Assembly: GCF_001403875.1 (NCBI RefSeq)
Contig: NZ_LN884299.1
Location: forward strand, 434,001 to 498,000
Direction of reading: 5' to 3'
Source of the DNA: Paenibacillus ihumii
GTDB taxonomy: Bacteria > Bacillota > Bacilli > Paenibacillales > Paenibacillaceae
DNA length: 64,000 nt
Translations under genes and position numbers: made by a program
In this document: piece after piece, positions 7,969 to 17,364 of the stretch
Numbering within the stretch: the stretch's first letter is position 1
How the letters are laid out: each line of letters opens with the position of its first letter
Notes under the pieces: generated by a model
The model's database searches: none
What the model was told of the DNA's origin: nothing
Seen by the model: the letters and a program-made list of their open reading frames with translations, nothing else

Positions 7969-9057
7969 TTAGATTTCGGGAATAATCATCCATTCCATTC
8001 CGTTCCCCCGCCGCAGCAGCTGATCGGCTGCCTTGCTCAGCTTCTCCCCCTGATGGCAGGTTATAAGTAAATAATCCGTATCTACAGGCTCCTCACTCAG
8101 CACCTCTTCGAGCAAGGTCGGCATGGAGACCGTTCGGTCGAGAACCAGTCTGGCCAATGTCGTCAGCAAGAGCTCCAACTGGTCCGCAGCGGCGGAGGGG
8201 CCGATGCGGACAGATTGTCTTGGTCCATCGATCAGATGTCCATTGCAGATGAAGCCCGTCTCAATCCCGCTGCGCAGCGCCTGATCAGCGACGGTAGCCG
8301 CATACCTGATCCCCAGCTCAATCCGCTCCGGATCATTAATATTGCGCCACATCGTATCGCTATCCTCCAGATTGAGACAGATGACTAACCGATGATCGGC
8401 CGTATAGTCGCGCTTATGAACCTGCATAGTTCCCGTGCGAGCAGTTGCCTTCCAGTTGATCGATCCCATCGCATCTCCGGGACGGTATTCGCGGATCCCC
8501 GAGGTCAAGAACGGGTCCTCCACAATCCAGCGCTGCACCGCCAGCTCCCCAATCCAGCTATGATTCGGCAGCGGCAGTTCCTGCAAAGCCAAGATCTGCG
8601 GATATACCAGCAGCTCCAGATGAAGCGGAAATTTCTGCACCCTGGAAATCAGCCCTAGCGGATCGCCTGTCGTCAGCGTAGCCGAATCGAGGCGGAAGAG
8701 GCCGCGCCTCGCGCACATCACCTGATGATGTCTCTTAATCCGGCGATAAGGACGAAGATAGAACAGACTGATATGATTCTGATAAATATCACCGGAGTAT
8801 ATATCCAGGTTAGCCTGGTCACCGAACCGGAGCCCGGTCTGGATGCTCGACTCCAAGCGCAGCCAGGGGAGCGGCAGCCATTTTGCATTGGAGATCACCT
8901 CCACCATTTCGACCGTCTCCCCCTCGAAGACCGCATCCTTTGTGAAGTAACGGGTATAAGTCAGCCCTCTCATCGCCCCTCGCTGATACACGAGCGACAG
9001 CCCTCCGATCAGAATGCAGGCGCTAATCATCAACCAGGTTAGTTGCAATGTCTCCAC
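7969..9057 (-). CDS. DUF58 domain protein
   Basis: A 362-aa protein with N-terminal membrane anchoring (LMISACILIGGLSLVY) and the DUF58 signature REYRPGDAMGSINWKATART (about residues 190-209) followed by a von Willebrand A-like region. DUF58 proteins work with MoxR AAA+ ATPases as a chaperone-like pair. The GTG start at 9057 abuts the stop codon of the MoxR gene, so the two are translationally coupled. Confidence 0.88.
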   Translation of the reverse strand: METLQLTWLMISACILIGGLSLVYQRGAMRGLTYTRYFTKDAVFEGETVEMVEVISNAKWLPLPWLRLESSIQTGLRFGDQANLDIYSGDIYQNHISLFYLRPYRRIKRHHQVMCARRGLFRLDSATLTTGDPLGLISRVQKFPLHLELLVYPQILALQELPLPNHSWIGELAVQRWIVEDPFLTSGIREYRPGDAMGSINWKATARTGTMQVHKRDYTADHRLVICLNLEDSDTMWRNINDPERIELGIRYAATVADQALRSGIETGFICNGHLIDGPRQSVRIGPSAAADQLELLLTTLARLVLDRTVSMPTLLEEVLSEEPVDTDYLLITCHQGEKLSKAADQLLRRGNGMEWMIIPEI

Positions 9058-10026
9058 CTACTTCCCTCTTCCCGCCCGTACATCCTCCGCAGGAACCTCC
9101 ACTTCGCTGAGCACTTGACGCACTACAGCATCTCCTTGTTGATCATCCGAACGGAGTCCGCGGCGCACCAGCAGACGATGAGCCAGTACGGGCTCGGCAA
9201 CCCGCTTGATGTCATCCGGCGTTACATAATCGCGCCCTTGGAGCAGAGCGATTCCCTGCGAGGCACGCAACAAAGCACTGCTCGCCCGTGGACTAGCGCC
9301 CAGCCTCACATCAGGATGTCTCCGGGTCGCCTCGGTAAGACGAACGATGTACTCCAGCAAATCCCTGGACACGCTGATTCCGGCCAAAAACCGCTGCGCA
9401 GCAGCAACTTCCGCACCAGCAGCTACAGGGCCTAACTCCTGCAGCGGGCTTTGTACCTGGAACCGCTGCAGAATGTCTACGCCCTCCTCAAGCGAAGGAT
9501 ACCCAACCTCAATACGCATCAGGAAGCGGTCAAGCTGGGCTTCGGGGAGCGGGAACGTTCCCTGGTTATCGATCGGATTCTGAGTCGCCATAACGAAGAA
9601 CGGTCTGGCCAGTTCATGGGTCACACCGTCTATCGTTACCTGCCGTTCCTCCATGCATTCCAATAGACTGGACTGGGTCCGCGGCGTGGCACGGTTAATC
9701 TCATCGGCCAGCAATACCTGAGTGAATACAGGGCCTGGTCTGAACTCGAACTCGCTTGTCTTCTGATTATAGAAATTGATTCCGCTCAGATCAGAGGGCA
9801 ATAAATCAGGGGTAAATTGGATTCTCTTAAACTGTCCGTCCAGTGAACGGGCCAGAGCCTTGGCCATCAGCGTTTTGCCCGTCCCAGGCACATCCTCCAG
9901 CAGCACATGTCCGTTGCCGAACAAGGAAGCCAGCAGCAGTTCAATCACTTCTTCCTTCCCTACGATTACTTGGCTGATATTGGCGCGAATCCGCTTCGAT
10001 ATCGATACTGCTTCCTGCAAATTCAT
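9058..10026 (-). CDS. MoxR-family AAA+ ATPase
   Basis: A 322-aa AAA+ ATPase. Walker A is GTGKT (in LLEDVPGTGKTLMAKALARS, about residues 38-57), Walker B is VLLADEINRA, and sensor 1 is FVMATQNPID. The C-terminal lid contains PRASSALLRASQG and DIKRVAEPVLAHR, as usual for MoxR. It is a probable chaperone for the DUF58 and DUF4129 partners downstream. The ATG at 10026 has AGGCGGTG upstream. Only 36 bases separate it from the GH115 gene stop, so read-through from GH115 is possible. Confidence 0.92.
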   Translation of the reverse strand: MNLQEAVSISKRIRANISQVIVGKEEVIELLLASLFGNGHVLLEDVPGTGKTLMAKALARSLDGQFKRIQFTPDLLPSDLSGINFYNQKTSEFEFRPGPVFTQVLLADEINRATPRTQSSLLECMEERQVTIDGVTHELARPFFVMATQNPIDNQGTFPLPEAQLDRFLMRIEVGYPSLEEGVDILQRFQVQSPLQELGPVAAGAEVAAAQRFLAGISVSRDLLEYIVRLTEATRRHPDVRLGASPRASSALLRASQGIALLQGRDYVTPDDIKRVAEPVLAHRLLVRRGLRSDDQQGDAVVRQVLSEVEVPAEDVRAGRGK

Positions 10027-10062
10027 CGTTTCACCGCCTTAATAACTAAAGTTATGTTGGAA

Positions 10063-12996
10063 CTACAGCTTGCCTTCTCTACCCACATAGTAGGTTTCTG
10101 CAGGTCCCAGATAGCTGTCTGCAGGTCTCTTACCTGCTGGATAAATGACCAGTTTCTCCAATACAAACCCTGGACTTACGGCAAAAATCCTTAATGTATT
10201 CAATCCTTCCCGGCAGCGGATTCCCGTGCTGTGCCTGCGAATGTGATCAAGCACGCCCGCAGCCCAATTCCCGTCATCTACCCGATAGCCCTCAGGAAGT
10301 GTATTGATTACGTTGATCTCTTCCTCGTTGGCCTGGATCCCGCACAATAATGTCCCTTCATTTGTCACTGGATTAGACGGCTGCATATAGAGCTCTATCT
10401 CATACGCTCCGCCTTCCTGTACCCAGAAATGATATTCCAGATAAGGGGCGTCTTCACCGGCCGTAAAGTATTCTGTGGTCGGAAAGGCCTTCACCGCGGA
10501 TGAGGTCTTGCCATACCCGTGAATCACTTCAAATCTGCTAGCTTCCCCATTCTCCTTGACGGCTTCCTTGTTCAGAGCATAATGTTCAGCTTCTATGGAA
10601 ATGTACCCGTTCGTTTCTATGAAGGTCATGTTAGGCAGCTCATTAAAATTATGGTTAGACACGTTTACCATTATTGTACAGGTCCCTACTGGCATTTCAA
10701 CAACAATATGGCCTGCGGTCTCGCCCTTCATCGCGCTGCGATCTACTTTCACATGAATGACTTCCGTAGTTTTCTCTTTACCGTCCAGGCTCCCGCTCAG
10801 GCTTGAACATGTCAGCCACGGATGACTGCAGGTGATCCTATACTCTGCAGGCAGTTCGCTAATACTGGAAATCGTAAAGGAAGCTTCCTCCACATCCGGC
10901 TGCAGAAAGTCATTCAAAACTAATTTATTGATATGCCATGCGCTTCCTTCACTGCGCTGCGTCGTTCCATCTACAGTGACCAATAATCTAGGTTTATTCG
11001 CCGGCAGAACATGCATGAGAATCGGATTCTGAGCTTCGTCCTCATTCCATTGCGTAAAGCCGATATGCTCGGATAGCCCCATGCCGTACCACCTGCCATG
11101 ATCAATCGTATGGAACCGGTCCACAAGCTCCCGATCTTTCTTCATGCATTCTCGAATCTGCTCCGCAAGCTTGTTGGCTTCCATTTCCCCGAGCTTGGCC
11201 TTGTAATGATTCTTACTGGTGAGCAGCCACATTTTCTGCAGATTGAGGTTCCCGACAGCCGGATAATAGACTAGCGCACAATAAACCGGCAAATCCGCTT
11301 CATCCACCTTCTCAACCAGTTCATTCGCCAGCTTCAGCAGGTGATCGATTTGATGCAGCAAATCATCCGTTTCCTTATAATTGACCGGGTGATAGACATT
11401 GGAGTTCATATGCTCCGGTCTTCGTTTGTGAGCGATCTTGGTATAACCGTTCAACAGCTCAAAAATCTTGTCCAGATCCTCCTCATGGAACACGCCGGCG
11501 AACTGCCTCTGAATCCATTGCTTCGTATAGAGGTCCGTCTTGTTGATGGCCTGAGTTCCCCACGTTTCAAAGTCATAGGCCAGATCCAGAAAATAAGATA
11601 ACGGGAATTCCTGCGTAGCAATATCGCCCACATTAACGATCCAAAGATCGCGGACCCCAAAGTCATACGCCATCGTCATTTGCTCCCATATTTTCGGGAG
11701 GTAAGAGCTGTTAATCCATTCATAAGAGATCGGCCCGCCATGGTAATCAAAATGATAATACATCCCATAACCGCCCCTGTGGCTGCGCATCTCTTCCGTC
11801 GGCAACGTCCGAAGATTGCCGTGATTATCATCGCAGAGCATTAGGATGACGTCCTTCAGCTCCTCGGAGCCGATTAATCCCGGCGTGCTCTCATCTCCAT
11901 AGAAGAACGGCTCCACTTCTTTATACAAAGCTAGCATTCTTGGGACTTCGGAGAGGTTGGGATGAACCTGTTCCTGAATCAGCCGGTTCTGGGTCTGCAA
12001 TACCTCCCGCAGCAGCTGGATATTGTCCGCCAGCGTAGCTTCTTTACCCATGATGGCCGTATCCGCCTCGCCCCGCATCCCGACCGTAATCACGCTCTCA
12101 TATTTGCCGCTCCGCTTCAGACCGTCTTCCCAGAACTTCGTAATGCCTTCCCGGTTCGTGATGAAATTCCAAGCATCCCCATAAGGCGAATTCTTTCCCC
12201 GGAGATATTTATATTCCTCCCCATAACGCAAGCAAGGCTCGTGATGGGACGCCCCCATAACGACGCCATATTCATCAGCCAATTCCGCATTAGCTAAGCC
12301 TGGGCCGTCATCATAGAAACGGGCCGACCACATCGCAGGCCAGAGATAATTCCCCTTCAATCTGAGCAGCAGTTCAAACACATGCTCATACATTTCCGCA
12401 TTAAACCCGCCGAAATTTTTCATGGTCCAATTGCCAAACGCCGGCCATTCATCATTGATAAAAAAGCCGCGAAAACGAACAGAGGGCTCCTTAGAGATAT
12501 ACTTCAAATCCGCAGCTAAATTGAAGGAAGCTCTGCGCTGCGGCTTCACATTTGCCCAGTCCACCAACGGAGAAACCCCAAGCCGCTCCGACAGATGAAA
12601 CAGACCGTAGATCGTACCGCGTTTATCGCTGCCTGCGATGACCAGGGCTTTTTCAACACCTTCAAAGGGGCGATCAATGACCTGGAATAAAAACACTTCC
12701 CTCTTTCCCCGGATTTCTGACAAATCAATCAGCTGCTTCTCTTCCAGCTCGAGCAGCATGGGACTGTGACTCACAGTTCCGTACAGAATAGCATTCTTCC
12801 CAAGCTGGCTTCTGTCTGCGGCGGCTTGCGGTGCATAACCAAATACCAGCTCCACATCGTGCATCACCTTGCGGGCAATCTTATTCACACCGCTAAAAGC
12901 TTCCTCTTCCCGGTAAAATAATGCGCCTGACATGGATGCGCTGCTGTTTGAAGCGGTTACATTTTTTAGAATCTCTTGAGAAATCGTGAATTCCAT
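10063..12996 (-). CDS. Glycoside hydrolase family 115 (xylan alpha-glucuronidase)
   Basis: A 977-aa protein of GH115 length that would remove 4-O-methyl-glucuronic acid side chains from glucuronoxylan. Family motifs visible are RGFFINDEWPAFGNW (about residues 158-172), LLLRLKGNYLWPAMWS, DEYGVVMGASHHEPCLR, TVGMRGEADTAIM and WIVNVGDIATQEFPLS. The C-terminal part from about residue 780 is a beta-rich accessory region. No signal peptide is seen, implying cytoplasmic action on imported oligosaccharides. Upstream sequence 13040-13100 is AT-rich with repeated ATATATAC-like motifs suited to a promoter and operator. Confidence 0.88.
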   Translation of the reverse strand: MEFTISQEILKNVTASNSSASMSGALFYREEEAFSGVNKIARKVMHDVELVFGYAPQAAADRSQLGKNAILYGTVSHSPMLLELEEKQLIDLSEIRGKREVFLFQVIDRPFEGVEKALVIAGSDKRGTIYGLFHLSERLGVSPLVDWANVKPQRRASFNLAADLKYISKEPSVRFRGFFINDEWPAFGNWTMKNFGGFNAEMYEHVFELLLRLKGNYLWPAMWSARFYDDGPGLANAELADEYGVVMGASHHEPCLRYGEEYKYLRGKNSPYGDAWNFITNREGITKFWEDGLKRSGKYESVITVGMRGEADTAIMGKEATLADNIQLLREVLQTQNRLIQEQVHPNLSEVPRMLALYKEVEPFFYGDESTPGLIGSEELKDVILMLCDDNHGNLRTLPTEEMRSHRGGYGMYYHFDYHGGPISYEWINSSYLPKIWEQMTMAYDFGVRDLWIVNVGDIATQEFPLSYFLDLAYDFETWGTQAINKTDLYTKQWIQRQFAGVFHEEDLDKIFELLNGYTKIAHKRRPEHMNSNVYHPVNYKETDDLLHQIDHLLKLANELVEKVDEADLPVYCALVYYPAVGNLNLQKMWLLTSKNHYKAKLGEMEANKLAEQIRECMKKDRELVDRFHTIDHGRWYGMGLSEHIGFTQWNEDEAQNPILMHVLPANKPRLLVTVDGTTQRSEGSAWHINKLVLNDFLQPDVEEASFTISSISELPAEYRITCSHPWLTCSSLSGSLDGKEKTTEVIHVKVDRSAMKGETAGHIVVEMPVGTCTIMVNVSNHNFNELPNMTFIETNGYISIEAEHYALNKEAVKENGEASRFEVIHGYGKTSSAVKAFPTTEYFTAGEDAPYLEYHFWVQEGGAYEIELYMQPSNPVTNEGTLLCGIQANEEEINVINTLPEGYRVDDGNWAAGVLDHIRRHSTGIRCREGLNTLRIFAVSPGFVLEKLVIYPAGKRPADSYLGPAETYYVGREGKL

Positions 12997-13148
12997 AATG
13001 ACTTCCTTTCTGCTGCTGTTTTTTATCCAGCTTATGTTCTCTTCCTTTAATTACAGCAAAGTATATATTAGAATTGCTGTTAAAAGATATATACTAACTT
13101 AAGAAAAAGGCATGCAAATTAAACAAGTTTTGAAGGAGAACGAGAGGA

Positions 13149-13301
13149 ATGGCCGAGGGTTCAAATTGGAAAACAGGCGCTTGTAGACATTAGTTTCTTA
13201 TAGCGGAGGAAAGGACAGCACGCTAGCTTTGTACAAAGCGATAAAGTGGGGAGGCCATTGGACTTATCGTGATGTTAGAAAATGAAGGGGAACAAATTTA
13301 A
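13149..13301 (+). pseudogene. Remnant of an ATP-pyrophosphatase (diphthine-ammonia ligase-like)
   Basis: From 13193 the plus strand reads VSYSGGKDSTLALYKAIK, the PP-loop (SGGKDS) of the N-type ATP pyrophosphatase family such as Dph6-like diphthine-ammonia ligases. A one-base shift follows, then AIGLIVMLENEGEQI and a stop at 13299-13301. The rest of the gene is gone. A ribosome binding site and ATG lie near 13149 but a stop intervenes. In the rest of the 505-base gap before the SDR gene only terminators are visible. Confidence 0.55.
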
Positions 13302-13321
13302 CTCAAAGTAACTCAACTTTG

Positions 13322-13367
13322 AATACATCGCCATAGGGCCTGGACGTTCTTGCGATGTATTTTTTAT
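13322..13367 (+). terminator. Rho-independent terminator
   Basis: The arms AATACATCGC and GCGATGTATT are separated by 20 bases and followed by TTTTTATT. It follows the ATP-pyrophosphatase remnant. Confidence 0.7.
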
Positions 13368-13426
13368 TGTCCAAAGTCAACACGGAGTCAACGCTTCACT
13401 TGAGAATTGAACAGATATCAAGTTTT

Positions 13427-13455
13427 AGGGCCATCCGTCGTGGATGGCCCTTTAT
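13427..13455 (+). terminator. Rho-independent terminator
   Basis: The perfect stem AGGGCCATCC / GGATGGCCCT with a five-base loop is followed by TTATT. A very similar hairpin (GGCCATCCC/GGGATGGCC) occurs at 46545. Confidence 0.75.
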
Positions 13456-13501
13456 TCGGTTCGCTTTTTATGAATACTAGTTAACCGTTAGGAAGCTTCC
13501 C

Positions 13502-14299
13502 TTAGAAACCGCCTCTGGAATGAATGATTTGTCCGGTAATCCATTGGGCATCTTCACTGACCAGAAAAGCGATCAGCCGGGCCGCATCCTCCGGAAGACC
13601 AATCCGGCCCATCGGAAATTGCGGCAGCAGTGCATTCTTCACCTCTTCGGACATCCAACCGGAATCAGTAGGACCAGGATCGACCGCGTTAACCGTAATG
13701 TGAAGCGGTGCCAGCTCTGCGGCCAGTGATTCGGTAAACACGGAGATGGCCCCTTTGGTCGCCGCATAGGCTAGATTACCAGGCATCGGGCCCTTCCCTT
13801 GGCCAGATGTGAGATTAATGATTCGGCCGCCAAGTGTACGATTCGAGGAACGAGCGTTGTTCTCGGCCTCGAGCATGCGGGCGAATTCGGCGGATAACAT
13901 GAAGGTCCCCCTCATGTTTACAGCACAGTGCGCGTCGATAATAGATTCGGTTAATTGGCGAAAATCAGCATCAGCGCTATACGTCGCATTATTGACGAGG
14001 ATCGTAGGAAGACCCATCCTTTTCCGGACCTCCTCCAACAAATGAGACGCGGAACCCGGTACGGCAAGATCCAATTTCATGTGTGCAGCTTGAACACCTA
14101 ATTGCCGCAGTTCTCCTGCGAAAGAATCGGGCCAATGCTCATCAGCATCATTTGGATAAAAATTTTTGTCGTAGTCATACAGATGTGTAAAGAACAGGCT
14201 CGCACCATCGTTAGCCAATGCCCGGCAAATCGCAGCCCCAATTCCGCCCGGGCGGCTCGCCCCCGTGACGATGGCAATTTTATTTTGTAATTTGGTCAT
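13502..14299 (-). CDS. Short-chain dehydrogenase/reductase
   Basis: A 265-aa classical SDR. The NAD(P)-binding loop GASRPGGIGAAI lies at residues 12-23, then LVNNATY (the NNAG position, with Thr for Gly), and the catalytic YAATKGAISVF. The C-terminal TGQIIHSRGGF ending is typical of 3-oxoacyl reductase-like members. GGGAGGTATATCGAAAATG supplies the start. The substrate is unknown. It follows a short hypothetical ORF by 17 bases. Confidence 0.85.
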   Translation of the reverse strand: MTKLQNKIAIVTGASRPGGIGAAICRALANDGASLFFTHLYDYDKNFYPNDADEHWPDSFAGELRQLGVQAAHMKLDLAVPGSASHLLEEVRKRMGLPTILVNNATYSADADFRQLTESIIDAHCAVNMRGTFMLSAEFARMLEAENNARSSNRTLGGRIINLTSGQGKGPMPGNLAYAATKGAISVFTESLAAELAPLHITVNAVDPGPTDSGWMSEEVKNALLPQFPMGRIGLPEDAARLIAFLVSEDAQWITGQIIHSRGGF

Positions 14300-14316
14300 T
14301 TTCGATATACCTCCCG

Positions 14317-14508
14317 TTAAGAGGAGACGAGAGCGCCCTTGGAGATGGATTCATCCCGCCGCTTAAACAAAAAACCGGATACCTCAAGTATCCGCGCAGC
14401 AGGTAATTCGAACGGTTGCTCGCGTTCCTTGAAATGGTTGAAGATCGGCATGATGAACCGGAGCAATGGCCTTGCCATTACCGGATTCACGCGATCGGAT
14501 TCAATCAA
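14317..14508 (-). CDS. Short hypothetical, probably a gene end
   Basis: A 63-residue frame with a TTG start and no clear ribosome binding site. The sequence (PLLRFIMPIFNHFKEREQPF, then ILEVSGFLFKRR) looks like the C-terminus of a larger protein rather than a complete one. It ends 17 bases before the SDR start, so it may once have been the upstream gene of that operon. No family is recognised. Confidence 0.3.
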   Translation of the reverse strand: MIESDRVNPVMARPLLRFIMPIFNHFKEREQPFELPAARILEVSGFLFKRRDESISKGALVSS

Positions 14509-14869
14509 ACCATTACAAGGATGTCCACATTAGCCAGCGAGTCCCCTTTCACCCATCTCCATATTTTGGATCATAATATAAACTTAAAGTTACATCAAGG
14601 ATTAATGTAATTATATTGCTCGATCAGCCTATGTCCCTTATTTAGAAGACCTCTCATGTTGAAGTAGCCATTCTTTTCTCCACAAACCACCGTACCACTC
14701 ATTTATTCCCTTCACGATGAACGGATTCGATCCCTTACTACGTTAATTCAATCGATTTTCTGTATAATATAATCAAAAAATCATACAAATTATCCTTCAA
14801 ACGTCTAATTTTATGATTTCTATATGAAATTTCATATACATTTGCTCAAATTGCAAAAAAAGCAATGAC

Positions 14870-15147
14870 TCAGTATGAATTTTCGAACAGAATCATTTTG
14901 ACGGAAAATTCGTATTGATATTGTTCTCGATGATCCCGCCGCAAAATTCGCAAAGTTATAGAACCAAAACCAGGTCACGTTACCCGTTGGTAAAGATAGC
15001 GAAATACCGTCCGGAATCAGATGGTACCTATCCGCCCCGTGTGGATGCTATGGATCCGGTCAAAGCCGAAATACAGGAATAATAATGTAAGTGCGGTATA
15101 AGCAGTTAGTGCGATAATCGTTGCGGTTCGAGCTTTTCCTACAACAT
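14870..15147 (-). pseudogene. VanZ-family membrane protein remnant
   Basis: Behind GAGAGGTCTTCATATG, the minus strand encodes, across at least two frameshifts, ARTATIIALTAYTALTLLFL then YHLIPDGISLSLPTGN and FWFYNFANFAAG. Spacing and wording match the N-terminal half of VanZ-like proteins (first membrane helix, then the RYNLIP segment and the second helix). The frame is lost by 14870. The region from 14509 to 14870 shows AT-rich sequence and no other gene. Confidence 0.5.
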
Positions 15148-15207
15148 ATGAAGACCTCTCTTATCATTCCTGAGGCAGCATGCCTGTATGTTTCGGCCTC
15201 ATTATCA

Positions 15208-15598
15208 TCAGTCCATATGGGCGATGGCACTCATTTCAATCAGCTGCTCAGGGAACGCTAGCGATGTGACGCCAATAAGACTGCCGGCGGGCCGATGCTG
15301 CCCCATATATTGTTTAAACAGCTGGATGCACGGCTCAAAATGAGCTTTCACATTGGTCAAATAGATTTCAACATAAGCGAGGTTAGACTTCTTGGCGCCA
15401 AATCCCGCCAGTACGCGGTCAAGATTCTCTAGCGTCTGCCTAGTCTGCGCCTCGATATCTCCCGCGCCAACCAATGTGCTCTGCATATTGTGGGAGAATT
15501 GCCCGGAAATGTAGATCGTGCCGTTGACGGAATAACCTTGGGAAATACCGCTGCCTTCTTCCCATGCAACACCGTGATTATAAGTTTTTAGTCACCAT
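15208..15598 (-). pseudogene. RidA-family protein with an N-terminal frameshift
   Basis: RidA proteins hydrolyse reactive enamine/imine intermediates. An ATG at 15598 preceded by AAAGGAGTG opens MVTKNL and then hits a stop. The correct frame resumes within a few bases as HGVAWEEGSGISQGYSVNGT and runs to 15208, giving a near-full-length RidA (about 130 aa). A 92-aa frame from an internal ATG at 15486 survives but lacks the first strand and part of the active site. It is one base away from intact, so this is a recent mutation or a sequencing error. Confidence 0.75.
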
Positions 15599-15706
15599 TA
15601 TTTTGTACACTCCTTTAGCTCAAAGTACGATTAGTATAAAATGGAGACAACTAAAAAAGTAGTACGCACTTTATGGATAGGTACTATCAGAAAGGATAGT
15701 GTAAGC

Positions 15707-16048
15707 ATGGGAATGGCGGAATACAAAGGTAAAGTTGAAAGGATTCAGGATACTCCGTTCGGATATACATTATCAGTCATTGGAGGAAAATGGAAAATGG
15801 TGATTGTTTACCTCTTGGCAGAAAACGAACCGGTTCGTTTTAATGATCTGAAGAGACAGATTGGGGCTATTACTTATAAAATACTGAGCTCACAACTCAA
15901 AGAATTAGAGAGAGATGGTATGGTCGAGCGGAAAGAGTATCCCCAAATTCCCCCAAAAGTCGAGTACCGTCTCACAGAGAAAGCGAAAACACTGCTGCCT
16001 ATTTTGGAAGGTCTATGTGAGTGGGGGGCAAAAAACCAACACCCTTGA
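15707..16048 (+). CDS. HxlR-family transcriptional regulator
   Basis: A 113-aa winged-helix regulator. The HxlR signature is clear: TPFGYTLSVIGGKWKMVIVYLL, RFNDLKRQIGAITYKILSSQ and LERDGMVERKEYPQIPPKVEY, ending LTEKAKTLLPILEGLCEWG. The ATG at 15707 follows AAAGGAT by ten bases; an upstream start at 15641 is less likely. It diverges from the RidA gene, so the 108-base space between them is the probable operator, with repeated GTACG-like half-sites. Confidence 0.88.
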   Translation: MGMAEYKGKVERIQDTPFGYTLSVIGGKWKMVIVYLLAENEPVRFNDLKRQIGAITYKILSSQLKELERDGMVERKEYPQIPPKVEYRLTEKAKTLLPILEGLCEWGAKNQHP

Positions 16049-16234
16049 ATCTGCTTCCTCTTCTGGTATAACAGCTCGCCTTATTTCCAAATTTATATCT
16101 CTAGTCCTCCCCTGGTATGTTTGGTTTCACTTTGAGCATGCGCCATGCGCAGAGCTGCCTCACTCAGAGGGGTTATGTTAGACCTTTCCAAAGCACTCGG
16201 CAATTTCTCTCCTACTCCAGACCAACAATGAAAC

Positions 16235-16248
16235 TTGACTTAAGTCAA
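16235..16248. promoter_or_regulatory. FNR/CRP-type palindrome
   Basis: TTGACTTAAGTCAA is a perfect 14-bp dyad with the TTGAN-N4-NTCAA-type spacing of the CRP/FNR superfamily. It lies 90 bases from the end of a Crp-like pseudogene and upstream of a short AT-rich region with no surviving plus-strand gene. The rest of 16049-16337 shows no gene. Confidence 0.45.
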
Positions 16249-16337
16249 TGCACGAAACCATCCCCCTAGTTACAATGTAGTCAATACTTGAACTTAGGGG
16301 GTGTTTTCATCAATATTCCAAGCATAGGGTTATCGGA

Positions 16338-16590
16338 TCAGCGGTGATCCTTGTAGATTCTCTTCTTAATTCTGCTTAGTGACTCCAGCGTAATGCCGAG
16401 ATAACTAGCCAGTTGATGTTGGGTACCCGGTCGATCAGCGAAGGGCGTTTCATTATTAGAAGTGTCTTGACGCGTTCTTCAGGCGAAGAAGCGATAAAGG
16501 CAGCGAATTCCTCTTGGGCCTGACTGAAGTTCTCCTCAATCATCCATGTAGAGACCGAACGCAAAAAAGGGAACGTCATCATTCATTTCT
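16338..16590 (-). pseudogene. Crp/Fnr-family regulator, C-terminal remnant
   Basis: The minus strand encodes FPFLRSVSTWMIEENFSQAQ and ASSPEERVKTLL, the dimerisation helix and the start of the Crp HTH domain. A one-base shift follows, then RVPQHQLASYLGITLESLSR and a stop at 16340-16338. The cyclic-nucleotide-binding half is missing. The HTH wording is highly typical of Bacillota Crp-like regulators. Confidence 0.7.
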
Positions 16591-16718
16591 AAGGTCAAAC
16601 GTCCCTTATCGTTCAAAAGCTTCGTTAAATTATCTATTCCCGGCAAATGATCAACTTGTTCCAACGAGCTTTGCAGATCACCGGTCATTAGCATAAAAGC
16701 AGGGGTTTCAATAGACAT
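16536..16718 (-). pseudogene. Unrecognised 60-codon fragment upstream of the Crp remnant
   Basis: The frame starting at 16718 encodes ETPAFMLMTGDLQSSLEQVD and further acidic sequence, then runs into the Crp-like frame in another phase near 16585. It may be a decayed piece of another gene or a rearranged part of the Crp gene. I cannot name a family. Confidence 0.3.
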
Positions 16719-16749
16719 ACGGTTTTTTACCGCTTACCTAATAGATTCA

Positions 16750-17364
16750 CTAATTGAAAAGGATTAAAGCCACGATTAGCAGAAGCAAAACGATAACTGC
16801 GGACCCAACTATTCTTATCCAGATTGGTGTTGTATAAAGCTCGGTGCTGCTTTTGATTTCCTGCTGCTTACGCCATCCATACCTAGTTATACCTTTTGGT
16901 TTGTATACCGACAAGACTGTTGCCACAAGCACGATCAACAGTCCTCCACTTGGGTGTACGATGTGAATCGAATCCTTCAAAATACTTAGGTCGGTGCTCG
17001 ATAATGTACTTTTTGATGCTATGGAAGCTGCATGGTTCAGCTCTACTAAGTATGCGACCAACATAAACACGGCTATTACAGTAAACAAAAGCTTAAAAGA
17101 GATCCAATAATGACGGAACAATCCCCACCTGGTGCCAAGGGATAACGCAACTCCGGTGAGCAGCGAGGCAAAAGCCACAGGGACCACAATAAAATTAACA
17201 ACCATGGACATCATTTGAATAGCAGATCGTATTGTATCGGCATCTTGATTGTTTAGGAGATAGGCGGCTAGGGGGATATAAGCGGCTGCAGAGCCGAGCC
17301 ATCCCATGGTAGTAATTACATGTATAGCGAGTACAAGCTTACGGAGAGAGGGTGAAAGAGTCAT
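16750..17364 (-). CDS. Four-helix integral membrane protein (DUF2269-like)
   Basis: A 204-aa protein with four main membrane segments plus a C-terminal one. Recurring features are WLGSAAAYIPLAAYLL, TGVALSLGTRWGLFRHYWIS and PSGGLLIVLVATVLSVYKP. The ATG at 17364 overlaps the stop of the acyl-CoA-dehydrogenase-like gene as ATGA, with GGGAGGG upstream, so the two are coupled. A paralogue occurs at 28545-29099 (shared GIVLSLWTQWGLFKHYWI-type core). The role is unknown. Confidence 0.75.
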   Translation of the reverse strand: MTLSPSLRKLVLAIHVITTMGWLGSAAAYIPLAAYLLNNQDADTIRSAIQMMSMVVNFIVVPVAFASLLTGVALSLGTRWGLFRHYWISFKLLFTVIAVFMLVAYLVELNHAASIASKSTLSSTDLSILKDSIHIVHPSGGLLIVLVATVLSVYKPKGITRYGWRKQQEIKSSTELYTTPIWIRIVGSAVIVLLLLIVALILFN

